This document shows positions 51,234 through 60,005 of a DNA stretch of 64,000 bases, in pieces. The stretch's first letter is position 1; every line of letters begins with the position of its first letter. Location of the stretch: contig NZ_JBNJQR010000007.1 of NCBI RefSeq assembly GCF_050113715.1, positions 1 through 64,000 of the forward strand, given 5' to 3'. Both the position numbers and the translations under genes were made by a program. The DNA comes from Brevibacillus_H ginsengisoli (GTDB taxonomy: Bacteria > Bacillota > Bacilli > Brevibacillales > Brevibacillaceae). A model generated the notes under the pieces. It searched no databases. It was given only the letters and a program-made list of their open reading frames with translations, and was not told the origin of the DNA.

Positions 51234-51458
51234 ATGACACAACAAATTGACGCCAACAAACTAAAACAAGCCGAAGTCGCCGCAACTCTCGCCAAAACGA
51301 TGATTACTCAAGCAATTGAACAATCTGCTGCCAATCCTACATTGGCTGAGGAAGCACTTAAACAAGCTTCCACTGAAATTGCTCAGGCACAAACGATGGT
51401 GAGTCAAGTACATTCCACGATGCAGACCCAAGCTCAATCCAGTCAACAATCCAAGTAA
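51234..51458 (+). CDS. Small helical hypothetical protein (74 aa)
   Basis: Protein of 74 aa, rich in Ala, Gln, Thr and Ser, with no hydrophobic core for a membrane helix (MTQQIDANKLKQAEVAATLA start). It should form long amphipathic helices. I do not recognise it; the composition recalls small spore-associated proteins. GGGGGAATCTGAA precedes the ATG. A dispersed repeat begins 2 bp after its stop codon. Confidence 0.6.
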   Translation: MTQQIDANKLKQAEVAATLAKTMITQAIEQSAANPTLAEEALKQASTEIAQAQTMVSQVHSTMQTQAQSSQQSK

Positions 51459-51460
51459 GT

Positions 51461-51678
51461 AGAAAGAGCTTCGTCCCTTTACCCCCTCTCATCGGGGGGC
51501 CGAAACGCGCTCTGTGGAAGTTCGCATGGATGTTAAATAGCACGCTCACTACCTCCGAAAGGGGAGCCGCCAAACGCTTCGCGCCCCTTTGGGGTTGGGT
51601 GGCGGCTCAAATCCCTTTCTCCGTTCGTTCACTGCGCTTCTCTTCCAATGAGGCTAGAAGTGGACGAAACTCTTTTCT
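51461..51678 (+). repeat. Dispersed repeat, copy B (218 bp)
   Basis: Left end AGAAAGAGCTTCGTCC (51461-51476) and right end GGACGAAACTCTTTTCT (51662-51678) are imperfectly complementary. Internal stem: GAGCCGCC (51564-51571) with GGCGGCTC (51601-51608), a paired T-to-C and A-to-G change relative to copies A and C. The loop hairpin is CCCCTTTGGGG. The GC-rich module that lies in the right arm of copy A (39320-39345) is found here in the left arm (51482-51507). Confidence 0.88.
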
Positions 51679-51687
51679 TATGCAAAA

Positions 51688-51720
51688 GGAAAGACTGGGT
51701 TCATTGACCCAGTCTTCTCT
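51688..51720. terminator. Hairpin/bidirectional terminator after copy B
   Basis: Stem AAGACTGGGT / ACCCAGTCTT (6-nt loop) preceded by GGAA and followed by CTCTT. It lies between the plus-strand small gene with copy B and the convergent GNAT gene. It occupies the place of the tail hairpin in copy A. Confidence 0.75.
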
Positions 51721-51734
51721 TGCAATATACTTCT

Positions 51735-52253
51735 TTATTCATTTCGATTTGCTTCATATTCTCTTCGCAAAATAGACATAATGATCAGCGAATCGTAGCC
51801 GTCCTCAAATTTGACGCATTCTCGCAGCGTGCCTTCCGCAACAAACCCCACGGATTCGTAAACATGGCGCGCTCTGTCGTTGAAGTCTTTGACATCCAGC
51901 CAGAGTCTGTGCGCTTTCTTTTCTTCGAATATCCACTTCTGCAACAGTCGCAGCGTGGATCTTCCCAACCCCTTCTCTTTCTTGGAAAGGGTAATGCGCA
52001 GCAATTCCACCGATTGATTGGGGTTGGCCAAACCTGCCAAGATCACATACCCTGCCCGTTCATTGTCATGTTCCACGATGAAATGAGCCTGATCCGCTTG
52101 CCCGAGAACCGCTATGTGCTGTTCCCTTGTCCATCTCGTGATAAAACGTCGATTCTGTTCATCGTGTTCTGTTTGTAAAACATAATTGAGGTCGTCTTCC
52201 GTTGTGCTTCTTAGGATTATACCTGACGATTGCAAAATAATTGGAGTGCTCAT
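51735..52253 (-). CDS. GNAT family N-acetyltransferase (RimJ/RimL-like)
   Basis: Protein of 172 aa with the GNAT fold in the RimJ/RimL style: ILRSTTEDDLNYVLQTE at the N-terminus, VELLRITLSKKEKGLGRSTLRLLQ with the acetyl-CoA loop near residue 92, and NDRARHVYESVGF near the end. The acceptor is unknown. GGGGAGAGTAAGTTGA precedes the ATG. It lies 45 bp downstream of the small membrane-protein gene at 52299. Confidence 0.88.
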   Translation of the reverse strand: MSTPIILQSSGIILRSTTEDDLNYVLQTEHDEQNRRFITRWTREQHIAVLGQADQAHFIVEHDNERAGYVILAGLANPNQSVELLRITLSKKEKGLGRSTLRLLQKWIFEEKKAHRLWLDVKDFNDRARHVYESVGFVAEGTLRECVKFEDGYDSLIIMSILRREYEANRNE

Positions 52254-52298
52254 TCAACTTACTCTCCCCACTGTAATGAATTCTATTTAATCATATGG

Positions 52299-52493
52299 TT
52301 AGTCTGGCCTATTGGCCTCGGAATGATTGTTGTTGATCGCCTGAATAAGCTGATTCAGCTTCGCATTTCTTTCCTTGTCTAACTCCAATTTGGTTTTCAT
52401 AAATTGAAGTGCGGTAATCAGGCAGTACAAGACAAACCCGTAAAACAACAGGACCACGATGAACATTATTTGCCCCCCCATCATCATATTCAT
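52299..52493 (-). CDS. Small single-helix membrane protein (64 aa)
   Basis: Protein of 64 aa: an N-terminal hydrophobic helix (QIMFIVVLLFYGFVLYCLI) followed by a charged amphipathic helix (KTKLELDKERNAKLNQLI). It is unrecognised but very likely real because GAGGAGACAAAC precedes the ATG. It may share a transcript with the GNAT gene downstream. Confidence 0.65.
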   Translation of the reverse strand: MNMMMGGQIMFIVVLLFYGFVLYCLITALQFMKTKLELDKERNAKLNQLIQAINNNHSEANRPD

Positions 52494-52617
52494 GTTTGTC
52501 TCCTCGATTCTTTTTCCAAATGGAATTTCTCAATAGCTTCCTTCCATCAAAATATTTCCATAATAAGTTCAACATTCCTTCTTCGTAATTTCTTCACTTC
52601 TATGTCCTTGACCTGAA

Positions 52618-52646
52618 TTGACTTTGCCGATATCCTTTGCTATCAT
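52618..52646 (+). promoter_or_regulatory. SigA promoter of glyQS
   Basis: TTGACT (52618-52623), 17-bp spacer, TATCAT (52641-52646). Transcription would start near 52653, giving a leader of about 320 nt. Confidence 0.75.
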
Positions 52647-52654
52647 ACTTACCA

Positions 52655-52866
52655 ATAGTTCTATATGTTGGCTGTGAAGGACAGGAGTAGTAAACGATTG
52701 CCATGAAGCGAGTCGGGGAGAGTGGAAGCCCGATATGGACGGTTTATGAAGGGCGGTCTGGAGCCATTTTGAATGAAGGTGGGCGCAACTTTCGCGTCAA
52801 CTAGGGTGGAACCGCGGGAATATAACTCTCGTCCCTTGCATGTTACATGCGGGATGGGAGTTTTTT
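52655..52866 (+). promoter_or_regulatory. T-box riboswitch controlling glyQS
   Basis: The T-box motif AGGGTGGAACCGCGGG (52803-52818) is intact and is followed by a terminator stem CTCTCGTCCC / GGGATGGGAG (52826-52860) and TTTTTT. Upstream are the short Stem I elements typical of glycine T-boxes, including AAGCGAGTCGGGGAG and GGAAGCCCGA. Uncharged tRNA-Gly should stabilise the antiterminator. I did not fix the specifier codon. Confidence 0.93.
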
Positions 52867-52871
52867 ATTTT

Positions 52872-52954
52872 GCCAAAAAACGGTCTGAACCGTTTTTTGG
52901 CTGACCGCAAGCGGTCATATTTAAGTTTCATGAAAAACGTCGAAACGTTTTTCA
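52872..52954 (+). other. Three successive perfect hairpins between T-box and glyQS start
   Basis: Hairpin 1: GCCAAAAAACGG (52872-52883) with CCGTTTTTTGGC (52890-52901), loop TCTGAA. Hairpin 2: TGACCGC (52902-52908) with GCGGTCA (52911-52917), loop AA. Hairpin 3: TGAAAAACGT (52931-52940) with ACGTTTTTCA (52945-52954), loop CGAA. All arms are fully complementary. The last ends six bases before the ribosome site. This is not part of the standard T-box. Confidence 0.85.
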
Positions 52955-52973
52955 CACAAAAGGAGTGGACAGT

Positions 52974-54362
52974 ATGAGTCAAAACGTAACAATGGATCAA
53001 GTCGTCGCATTGGCGAAGCATCGCGGATTTGTTTTTCCCGGATCTGACATCTACGGTGGCCTTGCCAACACATGGGATTACGGCCCGCTTGGCGTCGAGC
53101 TGAAAAACAATGTAAAAAAAGCTTGGTGGAAGAAATTTATCCAAGAATCTCCTTACAATGTGGGTCTTGATGCTGCGATTCTGATGAATCCGAAAACATG
53201 GGTAGCCTCCGGTCACGTGGGCAACTTCAACGATCCAATGATCGACTGTAAAAAATGTAAAGCTCGCCACCGCGCTGACAAGCTGATCGAGAACGCTCTT
53301 GGGGAAAAAGGCATCGAGATCATCGTAGACGGTCTCTCCTTTGACGCGATGGCTAATTTGATCAAGGAACACGATATCGCCTGCCCGGAATGCGGCTCCA
53401 AGGAATTCACCGAGATTCGTCAGTTTAACCTGATGTTCAAAACCTTCCAAGGGGTTACCGAATCCTCCGCGAACGAGATTTTCTTGCGTCCGGAAACAGC
53501 CCAAGGGATCTTCGTCAACTTCAAGAACGTACAGCGCACGATGCGTAAAAAGCTTCCGTTTGGTATCGGCCAAATCGGTAAGAGTTTCCGTAACGAAATT
53601 ACACCAGGTAACTTCACGTTCCGTACTCGCGAGTTCGAGCAAATGGAGTTGGAATTCTTCTGCAAACCTGGCGAGGACATGAAATGGTTCGAATTCTGGC
53701 GCGAAACCTGCTTCAACTGGCTGCTCAAATTGGGCATGAAAGAAGAAAGCGTGCGTCTGCGTGATCATAATGCGGACGAATTGTCTCACTACAGTAATGC
53801 GACTAGTGATATCGAGTACCGCTTCCCGTTCGGTTGGGGCGAGCTGTGGGGAGTTGCTGACCGAACTGACTTCGACTTGGCTCGTCACATGGAGCATTCC
53901 GGCGAGGACTTCCATTATCTCGATCCTGAAACCAACGAAAAATACATTCCGTATTGCATCGAGCCGTCCCTTGGCGCAGACCGCGTAACGCTTGCCTTCC
54001 TGATCAACGCTTATGATGAGGAAGATTTAGGCGAGGGCGATAAACGTACCGTGCTTCGTTTCCACCCGGCTCTCGCTCCGATCAAAGCAGCGATTCTGCC
54101 ACTCTCGAAAAAACTTTCCGAGGATGCGCTCAAGGTTTACGCGGAACTGGCTGCTGAGTTCAACTGCGACTTCGACGAGTCTGGTTCAATCGGTAAACGC
54201 TACCGCCGTCAAGACGAGATCGGTACTCCGTTCTGTATCACCTTTGACTTCGATTCTCAAACAGATGGACAGGTTACTGTACGTGAACGCGATTCTATGC
54301 AGCAAGTTCGTATGCCAATCGCTGAACTGAAATCCTATCTCTTGGAGAAAATGAACTTCTAG
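52974..54362 (+). CDS. glyQS: Glycine--tRNA ligase, single-chain (eukaryal/archaeal-like dimeric type)
   Basis: Protein of 462 aa, a class II synthetase that charges tRNA-Gly. Visible: HRGFVFPGSDIYGGLANTWD in parts at the N-terminus, zinc-type cysteines in DCKKCKAR and CPECGSKEF, motif 2 in GKSFRNEITPGNFTFRTREF in parts, motif 3 EPSLGADRVTLAFL, and the anticodon-binding domain at the C-terminus. It is the one-gene dimeric form, not the alpha2-beta2 GlyQ/GlyS of B. subtilis. ATG 52974 follows AAAGGAGTGGACAGT. Its T-box leader makes it responsive to glycine charging. Confidence 0.96.
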   Translation: MSQNVTMDQVVALAKHRGFVFPGSDIYGGLANTWDYGPLGVELKNNVKKAWWKKFIQESPYNVGLDAAILMNPKTWVASGHVGNFNDPMIDCKKCKARHRADKLIENALGEKGIEIIVDGLSFDAMANLIKEHDIACPECGSKEFTEIRQFNLMFKTFQGVTESSANEIFLRPETAQGIFVNFKNVQRTMRKKLPFGIGQIGKSFRNEITPGNFTFRTREFEQMELEFFCKPGEDMKWFEFWRETCFNWLLKLGMKEESVRLRDHNADELSHYSNATSDIEYRFPFGWGELWGVADRTDFDLARHMEHSGEDFHYLDPETNEKYIPYCIEPSLGADRVTLAFLINAYDEEDLGEGDKRTVLRFHPALAPIKAAILPLSKKLSEDALKVYAELAAEFNCDFDESGSIGKRYRRQDEIGTPFCITFDFDSQTDGQVTVRERDSMQQVRMPIAELKSYLLEKMNF

Positions 54363-54398
54363 GAAATCCGTTCAACTAGTCTGCATCCTAACATGAAT

Positions 54399-54436
54399 GA
54401 AGCGCCCCTTTCTCAGTGGAAGTGGCGCTTTTTTTT
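54399..54436 (+). terminator. Terminator of glyQS
   Basis: Stem AAGCGCC / GGCGCTT with a 17-nt loop, followed by T8. Confidence 0.88.
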
Positions 54437-54513
54437 GCATAAAAGTGGTGCAAATTTCTTAAGCAATGGGAAATGCTACAGATATGGATTGTTACTCAGA
54501 AAGGGGCGTTCCC

Positions 54514-54654
54514 ATGACCACTTACCAATGCTTTCATTGCGAGCATGAAACCGAAAGTGTCCATCTGATCAGCTTTTTCCAAGGAAAGCAAGATCGAGAG
54601 GAACTTCTCTGTGATGAATGCTACGTCGAATGGCTGCACTCGATTAAAGGCTAA
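54514..54654 (+). CDS. Small zinc-ribbon-like protein (46 aa)
   Basis: Protein of 46 aa beginning MTTYQCFHCEHETE, with two cysteine pairs (C-x2-C in QCFHCE and C-x2-C in LCDECY) spaced as in a zinc ribbon. Function unknown; such proteins often bind nucleic acid or act as metallochaperones. ATG 54514 follows AGAAAGGGGCGTTCCC; the longer frame from 54466 is upstream of this site. Confidence 0.65.
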   Translation: MTTYQCFHCEHETESVHLISFFQGKQDREELLCDECYVEWLHSIKG

Positions 54655-54657
54655 CGG

Positions 54658-54813
54658 ATGGAAAAACGAGAAGCATTTTCTGAAGAAAAGGACGTTGAGG
54701 GTCTGTTCCAGTTAGTAGAATTGATTAATGCCAAGGGAGATCAGGGCGAGATCAAAGCCCTACTGAACAAACCAGATGAGGGAATTGAGCATGAATCGTT
54801 TAAGACACTTTAG
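54658..54813 (+). CDS. Small acidic protein (51 aa)
   Basis: Short ORF of 51 codons starting 3 bp after the zinc-ribbon gene stop: MEKREAFSEEKDVEGLFQLV, rich in Glu, Lys and Asp, ending HESFKTL. AAAGG in the end of the previous gene is the likely ribosome site. Its stop overlaps the 3' end of the convergent membrane-protein gene by 14 bp. No family recognised. Confidence 0.5.
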   Translation: MEKREAFSEEKDVEGLFQLVELINAKGDQGEIKALLNKPDEGIEHESFKTL

Positions 54814-55261
54814 TATACGCGATCAATAGGACAACAAGTGCGAGGATTACCGTGCCACCTGTCATCAAGCCTAACCCTGAAACGAGTTGGGCTCCTGTTT
54901 TTTGTTCGACATCAAGTGATTGATTCACCAGTTTTTTAATTTTCAAAGACTGAAGTGTCAGGAAGATGATCGAGCCAAAAATTAAAGCAGCTCCACCAAA
55001 CTCCATCAGAAGAATGTAAAGCGGTTTTTGGGTGTGAACAAGTCCCATGTTTTCAATCATGAAGATCCCCGTTACCAATACTATAAACGAGCTGGGATTT
55101 AGCACCCATCTGACCAAGAGAACGATCATTTCGAGACGGGACCGAGTTTTGGGAGTATTCCAGTTCTTGCTTACTTGTCTGCTCTGAATCAAGGTTGTCA
55201 CAAGCGCTACTGCCCAAATGAATAGAAAAGAAAGATGCAATCCGAAAAGTATCTTTACCAA
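54800..55261 (-). CDS. Four-helix membrane protein, unknown
   Basis: Protein of 153 aa with four hydrophobic segments (about 4-25, 48-65, 80-101 and 130-149). It resembles CopD/DUF2269-type membrane proteins loosely, but I cannot assign a family. TTG 55261 is preferred over the GTG at 55288: the codons ATT-GGA-GGA upstream give a GGAGGA site nine bases before the TTG. No signal for co-regulation with neighbours. Confidence 0.65.
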   Translation of the reverse strand: MVKILFGLHLSFLFIWAVALVTTLIQSRQVSKNWNTPKTRSRLEMIVLLVRWVLNPSSFIVLVTGIFMIENMGLVHTQKPLYILLMEFGGAALIFGSIIFLTLQSLKIKKLVNQSLDVEQKTGAQLVSGLGLMTGGTVILALVVLLIAYTKVS

Positions 55262-55382
55262 AACCGTATGTCCTCCAATCACAGACACAAAATTGATTCA
55301 TGCTTTTAATATTCATACAACCCATGAACACCTATTCACTATTATCGTGAATTTTCGTTTGATCGTGGTGATTATTATCACA

Positions 55383-55415
55383 AAAACCCGCTCGACTTGT
55401 AATCGAACGGGTTTT
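55383..55415 (-). terminator. Terminator of the second chemoreceptor gene
   Basis: Minus-strand stem AAAAACCCGTTCGA / TCGAGCGGGTTTTT; the T run is part of the stem end. It lies 18 bp past the stop codon. Confidence 0.85.
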
Positions 55416-55432
55416 TGGCATTGGTTTTCACT

Positions 55433-57481
55433 TTAAACTTTAAACTTGCTGATCAGCCCGTGAAGCTCTTCCGCCATATGGGAGAGAGAGGCAGCAGAAG
55501 AGGTGATTTCCTCCATTGAAGCCAGCTGTTCTTCTGAGGCCGCCGAAACGTTCTGTGTACCGGCCGCTGTATCGTCCGCCACCTGGGCAATATAATTGGT
55601 GGATTCCACAACTTGTTGCGTATGAGACGAGAGCGCTCTCGCTGAATCTGAAACCTCCGCAATTCGTTGAGCAACCTGATTGACATAGTCTTGGATAAGT
55701 TGGAAGGACTCCCCGGCGTTATTCACGATATCAATTCCAGAGGTAACTTCTTTCGTGCTGGTTGCCATCGCATCAACAGCTTTGGTTGTTTCTACCTGAA
55801 TCGATGTGATGAGATGCGATATTTTTTGGGCAGATTGGGACGATTGTTCCGCCAGTTTGCGAACCTCATCCGCTACTACCGCAAATCCGCGCCCATGCTC
55901 CCCTGCTCTCGCCGCTTCAATCGCCGCATTCAGCGCTAACAGGTTGGTTTGATCGGCGATTCCGGAGATCACTTCCAGAATCTGTCCAATCTGTTGGGAA
56001 TGTGTGCCCAAACCTTGCACAATCTCCGATAATTCCCCAATATGATCGCTAATCGAATTCATTTGGGTCATAGCGGTTTGAATGGATTGATTTCCACCCT
56101 CCGCCATATATAACGCTTGTTGTGCTGTTTCCGTTACATGTTGAGCGTTCTGAGCAATCTGATCAATTCCACTCGTCATTTCTACAATTGCCTTAGTGCT
56201 TTGCTCTACGCTTCTCACCTGATTATCCGATCCGACGGCCACTTCCTGAATCGAATTAGCGATCTGCTCGGTTGCTTTACTGGTTTCTTCGGCACTTGCT
56301 GTCAATTGTTCCGAGGTGGCCGCCACGTGATGAGAGCTGGCAGCAATTTGGCTTAATAACGCTTTGACATTAAAAGCCATCTGGTTAAAGTTCTGAGCCA
56401 TTTGCCCAAACTCATCCGCTGAGCGAACTGTAAGTGTTTGTGTAAAGTCTCCTTGCGCCATCGCCAGCGACAGCTCGTTAACAGTCTTGATTTGGTTCGT
56501 CAAGTATCGACTATAGAAGCTAATGACTATTCCAATGATGAGAATGCCAACAATCGAAATGAGTCCCAGGGATGTAAGCAGAGCATTTAACGGAGCATGA
56601 AGCTCTTTTTCTGGCATAACGAGTGCCAAAACCCAGTTGGTTCCATCAATTTTTTGATAGAAAACCTGATTCTTGCCCTGTTTATCATCGAAGATAGCAT
56701 GACCATGTTCCTGTTGTAAAAGCTCGGGACCAATCTTAGCGATCGAAGCATTAGGATCTTCGGTGATTTTGGTCTTCATGATTTTATCTGTTTCCGGGGT
56801 AGCCAGGTAATTCCCGTTATGGTCGAGCAAGAATGCCCAGCCTGTTTCGCCCAATTTAATTGAAGAGATGGCTTGCTGAATGGCGGTCAGGTCAATATCC
56901 CCTGTCATGACACCGAGCAGTTTTTTCTGTTCATCGTAAAAAGGAACAGAAGCGGTTACCATGGATACATTTAATTTATCATCCGTGTAAGGCTCAGAGA
57001 AAACCACGCTTTCGGTGGTGTTTGTCGCAATTTTATACCAATCTTGATTCGGGTAATCCACGGAAGGATCATTATATTCTTCGGTCGTCGTGATTTTTGC
57101 ATTATCCCGATGGGCATAGGTTGAAAAATACTTAGTTTTGGCGTCATAACGATTCGGTTCATAGAAGATCCCGAGACCATATGTACCTTTATTAACCGAT
57201 AAACCATAGGACAGCATCTTGTGAAATTGATCAAGAGTTATTTTGCTGGAAAGGCTTTCGACGACTCTGGCATTGGTTTCTACCACTCGTGAATGAGCCG
57301 TCACTTTATTTTGAATACTATTCGAGACAGCGCTTAATTCTTTGCTCATATTGCTTTTCAATTCTTCATCCATGAATGAGTTAACGGAGACGTAAGCGTA
57401 GCCCAGCACGGTTACCAACATTCCGATAATAATAGGAAGCATAATGACCAATGTTCGCATTTTTACTGATTTGAATTTCAT
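55433..57481 (-). CDS. Methyl-accepting chemotaxis protein with dCache sensor
   Basis: Chemoreceptor of 682 aa. Transmembrane helix 1 at about 9-29; a large outside sensor (about 30-295) of the double Cache type, with PNQDWYKIA, VFSEPYTDD and VMTGDIDLTAI as family-typical stretches; helix 2 at about 300-322; HAMP; then the signalling coiled coil with the conserved TNLLALNAAIEAARAGEHGR tip. Such sensors often bind amino acids or small acids directly. ATG 57481 has GGAG nine bases in front; earlier in-frame GTG and ATG codons lie in that site. No che genes nearby. Confidence 0.95.
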   Translation of the reverse strand: MKFKSVKMRTLVIMLPIIIGMLVTVLGYAYVSVNSFMDEELKSNMSKELSAVSNSIQNKVTAHSRVVETNARVVESLSSKITLDQFHKMLSYGLSVNKGTYGLGIFYEPNRYDAKTKYFSTYAHRDNAKITTTEEYNDPSVDYPNQDWYKIATNTTESVVFSEPYTDDKLNVSMVTASVPFYDEQKKLLGVMTGDIDLTAIQQAISSIKLGETGWAFLLDHNGNYLATPETDKIMKTKITEDPNASIAKIGPELLQQEHGHAIFDDKQGKNQVFYQKIDGTNWVLALVMPEKELHAPLNALLTSLGLISIVGILIIGIVISFYSRYLTNQIKTVNELSLAMAQGDFTQTLTVRSADEFGQMAQNFNQMAFNVKALLSQIAASSHHVAATSEQLTASAEETSKATEQIANSIQEVAVGSDNQVRSVEQSTKAIVEMTSGIDQIAQNAQHVTETAQQALYMAEGGNQSIQTAMTQMNSISDHIGELSEIVQGLGTHSQQIGQILEVISGIADQTNLLALNAAIEAARAGEHGRGFAVVADEVRKLAEQSSQSAQKISHLITSIQVETTKAVDAMATSTKEVTSGIDIVNNAGESFQLIQDYVNQVAQRIAEVSDSARALSSHTQQVVESTNYIAQVADDTAAGTQNVSAASEEQLASMEEITSSAASLSHMAEELHGLISKFKV

Positions 57482-57570
57482 GATAACCATCTCCACTCTT
57501 TATTTCATAATGAAGTGAGTTTAGAGATTACTTACCCTGAAAAATGATGTATAAAACATAAAAAAAAGAA

Positions 57571-57613
57571 AAAAACCGGAAGAATGTAGCAAAATGCTAA
57601 ATCCAACGGTTTA
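57571..57613 (-). terminator. Terminator of the secreted protein gene
   Basis: Minus-strand hairpin with outer arms AAACCG / CGGTTT and T run, 27 bp after the stop. Confidence 0.7.
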
Positions 57614-57639
57614 ATAAAGTTTATTGTTAAATAATATTA

Positions 57640-58533
57640 TTATTTTAAGAAAGTTTGTTCATGACCATTTTCGGTGTCCCATACCAGCTTGTTTTTTTGC
57701 AATTCAAAACCGATCACTTTTAGATGTCCTTCGCTTACAACCATCACATGGTTACTGTCTTGGAAGTAGTAGGTGCTCGCTTTTTCGCCTGCCTTCAGCA
57801 ATTGGCCATTAGTTGTGAATTCCATTGCTTTTCCTGTCTGCTGATTCTTCCATTTGCCGAACAAATCGAGCGTTTCCGGTATAAACCCGCCGGCTTTAAC
57901 GAGGTTCCATTTGGATTTATCATACTTCCAAAAAGTGGAGATATACATTCTGACATCTGCATTAGACTCTCCAGTCATTCGCTCGATCCCTTGCAATTCA
58001 TAAGTTCCGTCTTGGTTCAGGTCAATCGGTTTCAGTTGGTTGAACATGAGTCCGAATAACCCTTCTTCGCCCTTATTGCCAATACCCGGCAGCTTGATCT
58101 CTACAGGCTTCTTGTTGTTAATCTGATACATATGATAGGTGGAGAAGCCGCCGCTTCCACCCGTATCAGCGCCAATGAACAGGTCAGCCACATGATCTCC
58201 CGTAAAATCATGCAGAGTGAGCGTAGGATTATATCCCCCATCCTTGATCGGGATGTTGATCGTTTGTTTGTTGATAGGATTGGCGATGTTTATGAGCAAC
58301 TCTTCATTATAAATGTCGGTTGCTTTCTCTCTTTTGCCGAAAAGGGTAATCGTATCCTGAACCTTATCTCCGGTCACATCGGCCTTCATCTCACTGATTT
58401 TGAACATTCCAGAAGGTGCGGCCTTTGGAACGGCTTTTCCTGCCTGTCCCATGGCAAAGGCGTTCGGTGCCGCCATCAATGCGGCAAGTAAGATTCCACA
58501 TGCGATTGTTTTTGTTTTGATTGATTTTTTCAT
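57640..58533 (-). CDS. Secreted protein with FG-GAP-like repeats
   Basis: Protein of 297 aa with a signal peptide (MKKSIKTKTIACGILLAALM, cleavage after NAFA). The mature part has aspartate-rich loops of the FG-GAP/VCBS type: VTGDKVQDTITLFG, FTGDHVADLFIGADTGG, LNQDGTYELQG, suggesting calcium-binding beta repeats. A C-terminal domain of about 90 residues (GFIPETLDLFGKWK...) is also seen. It shares the repeat style with the lipoprotein at 60723. Function unknown; it could respond to the adjacent two-component system. GAGGGACCTGAACC precedes the ATG. Confidence 0.75.
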   Translation of the reverse strand: MKKSIKTKTIACGILLAALMAAPNAFAMGQAGKAVPKAAPSGMFKISEMKADVTGDKVQDTITLFGKREKATDIYNEELLINIANPINKQTINIPIKDGGYNPTLTLHDFTGDHVADLFIGADTGGSGGFSTYHMYQINNKKPVEIKLPGIGNKGEEGLFGLMFNQLKPIDLNQDGTYELQGIERMTGESNADVRMYISTFWKYDKSKWNLVKAGGFIPETLDLFGKWKNQQTGKAMEFTTNGQLLKAGEKASTYYFQDSNHVMVVSEGHLKVIGFELQKNKLVWDTENGHEQTFLK

Positions 58534-58612
58534 GGTTCAGGTCCCTCACTTTGTCTTTGATACTTTAGTTATACGACTTTTACCAAAGAAGAGGGTTACA
58601 AAAGGGTTACAA

Positions 58613-60001
58613 CTACAACTGAGCTTGCGGCAAAACAATCGTCACGGTGGTACCTTCATTACTCTCAATCTGTAACTGTCCATGATGCAGCTCAATAATT
58701 TCTTGGGAAATCGCAAGTCCAAGCCCGCTTCCCGACAGCTTGGAGCTGCCTTTGTAGAACTTGGTGGCGATTCGTGTTAAATCCTCTGCGGGTATTCCTA
58801 CTCCATTGTCCTGACAGCGGATGATGACATTCCCGTCTTGGCACTGAGCGCTCAGGAGAATCTGACCGTGTGGATTCTGTTTCGTAAACTTCAAGGCGTT
58901 ATCCAAAATATTGATAAACACCTGTTTTAAGCGATTTTCGTCGCCTTGAACCAAAAGGGGATCATCCTCCCACTCCACCTTCATCTGTACGGTTTGTTGC
59001 TCCCGATAACTGAACTGTTGATTGATCTCGGCCAGAATATCTCGAATATCCACCACCTGCAATTCCAGCTGAACGACCCCTCGCTGGAACTTGGAGAAAT
59101 CAAGCAATTCCTCTACCAAGCCGATTAATCGATTGGTCTCTTTGCCAATTACCTGTAGACCCTGAGAGGTTTCCTCCGTATCGCTAAGATCGCCAGTCAA
59201 AAGTGTTTCGCTCCACCCTTTAATGGAAGTCAGCGGTGTACGCAGCTCGTGTGAGACAGAAGAAATAAATTCATTTTTGAGCTGCTCATGCCTCATCAAC
59301 TCTCCTGTCATATAGTTGAAGGTATCCGCTAGCGTGCCAATTTCATCATCACTTGATTTCGTGACCCGCAAATCTAACGTGCCCCTTGCCATTTCGGCAG
59401 TGACCCGAGTCAGCTCCTTGATGGGTCGCACGATACGGTTGGACATCAGCGTGCTGATCCAGATAAAGACCAGCACCACGATTAACCCCACCCCCAAGGA
59501 GATACCTGTGATGAGGTAAACGGTGTGATACACATTTTCCATGGAGACGCTATAGCGTAAAACACCAATCGTGGTATCCATCTCTTTTAACGGATTGGAG
59601 ACGGCAAGGATTCTCTCACCCGAATCCGCTTCTTTGCCGATCCAGATACCGGTCTGTCCATCTAATGCCTTTCGTACATCTTCGGTCAGGACCTTGGCTC
59701 CAGCGGAGTATCCGTACGATTGCAGCACGACATTGCCTTGCCAGTCGATAATCTGGGCCTTGGCTGTCTCTTCAGGCGGGATGTTCTCCAGAATGTATTT
59801 GGCTTTTTCTTTTAGATGGTAGGTGGGAATATACTTGTTGAAAAACGCGGTGGACGTAATGGCTCGATTGACCAAATCATTTTTGGCGCCTGCTACATAA
59901 TACTGTTGAACGACTGTCAAAAAGAGCAATTCAAACACGATCACAATCAATAGAATGATGAAGCTGAAGCGTAGCACCAACTTGCTCTTTATACTGCTCA
60001 T
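58613..60001 (-). CDS. Sensor histidine kinase
   Basis: Protein of 462 aa: transmembrane helix 1 (about 10-30), an outside sensor region (about 31-165), helix 2 (about 167-188), HAMP, then HisKA with the phosphoacceptor in SVSHELRTPLTSIKGW, N-box DNALKFTKQ, and ATP lid GSGLGLAISQEI. Family role: phosphorylates the response regulator encoded just upstream. ATG 60001 is preferred because AGAAAGGATTAAGCGT precedes it; this overlaps the end of the regulator gene. Confidence 0.94.
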   Translation of the reverse strand: MSSIKSKLVLRFSFIILLIVIVFELLFLTVVQQYYVAGAKNDLVNRAITSTAFFNKYIPTYHLKEKAKYILENIPPEETAKAQIIDWQGNVVLQSYGYSAGAKVLTEDVRKALDGQTGIWIGKEADSGERILAVSNPLKEMDTTIGVLRYSVSMENVYHTVYLITGISLGVGLIVVLVFIWISTLMSNRIVRPIKELTRVTAEMARGTLDLRVTKSSDDEIGTLADTFNYMTGELMRHEQLKNEFISSVSHELRTPLTSIKGWSETLLTGDLSDTEETSQGLQVIGKETNRLIGLVEELLDFSKFQRGVVQLELQVVDIRDILAEINQQFSYREQQTVQMKVEWEDDPLLVQGDENRLKQVFINILDNALKFTKQNPHGQILLSAQCQDGNVIIRCQDNGVGIPAEDLTRIATKFYKGSSKLSGSGLGLAISQEIIELHHGQLQIESNEGTTVTIVLPQAQL

Positions 60002-60005
60002 ACGC

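Noticed and set aside
52797..53915. Long open frame (372 aa) on the minus strand opposite glyQS
   Set aside because: It is the antisense of a well-conserved synthetase gene, has no ribosome site and shows no recognisable domain; high GC3 in glyQS leaves the opposite frame open.
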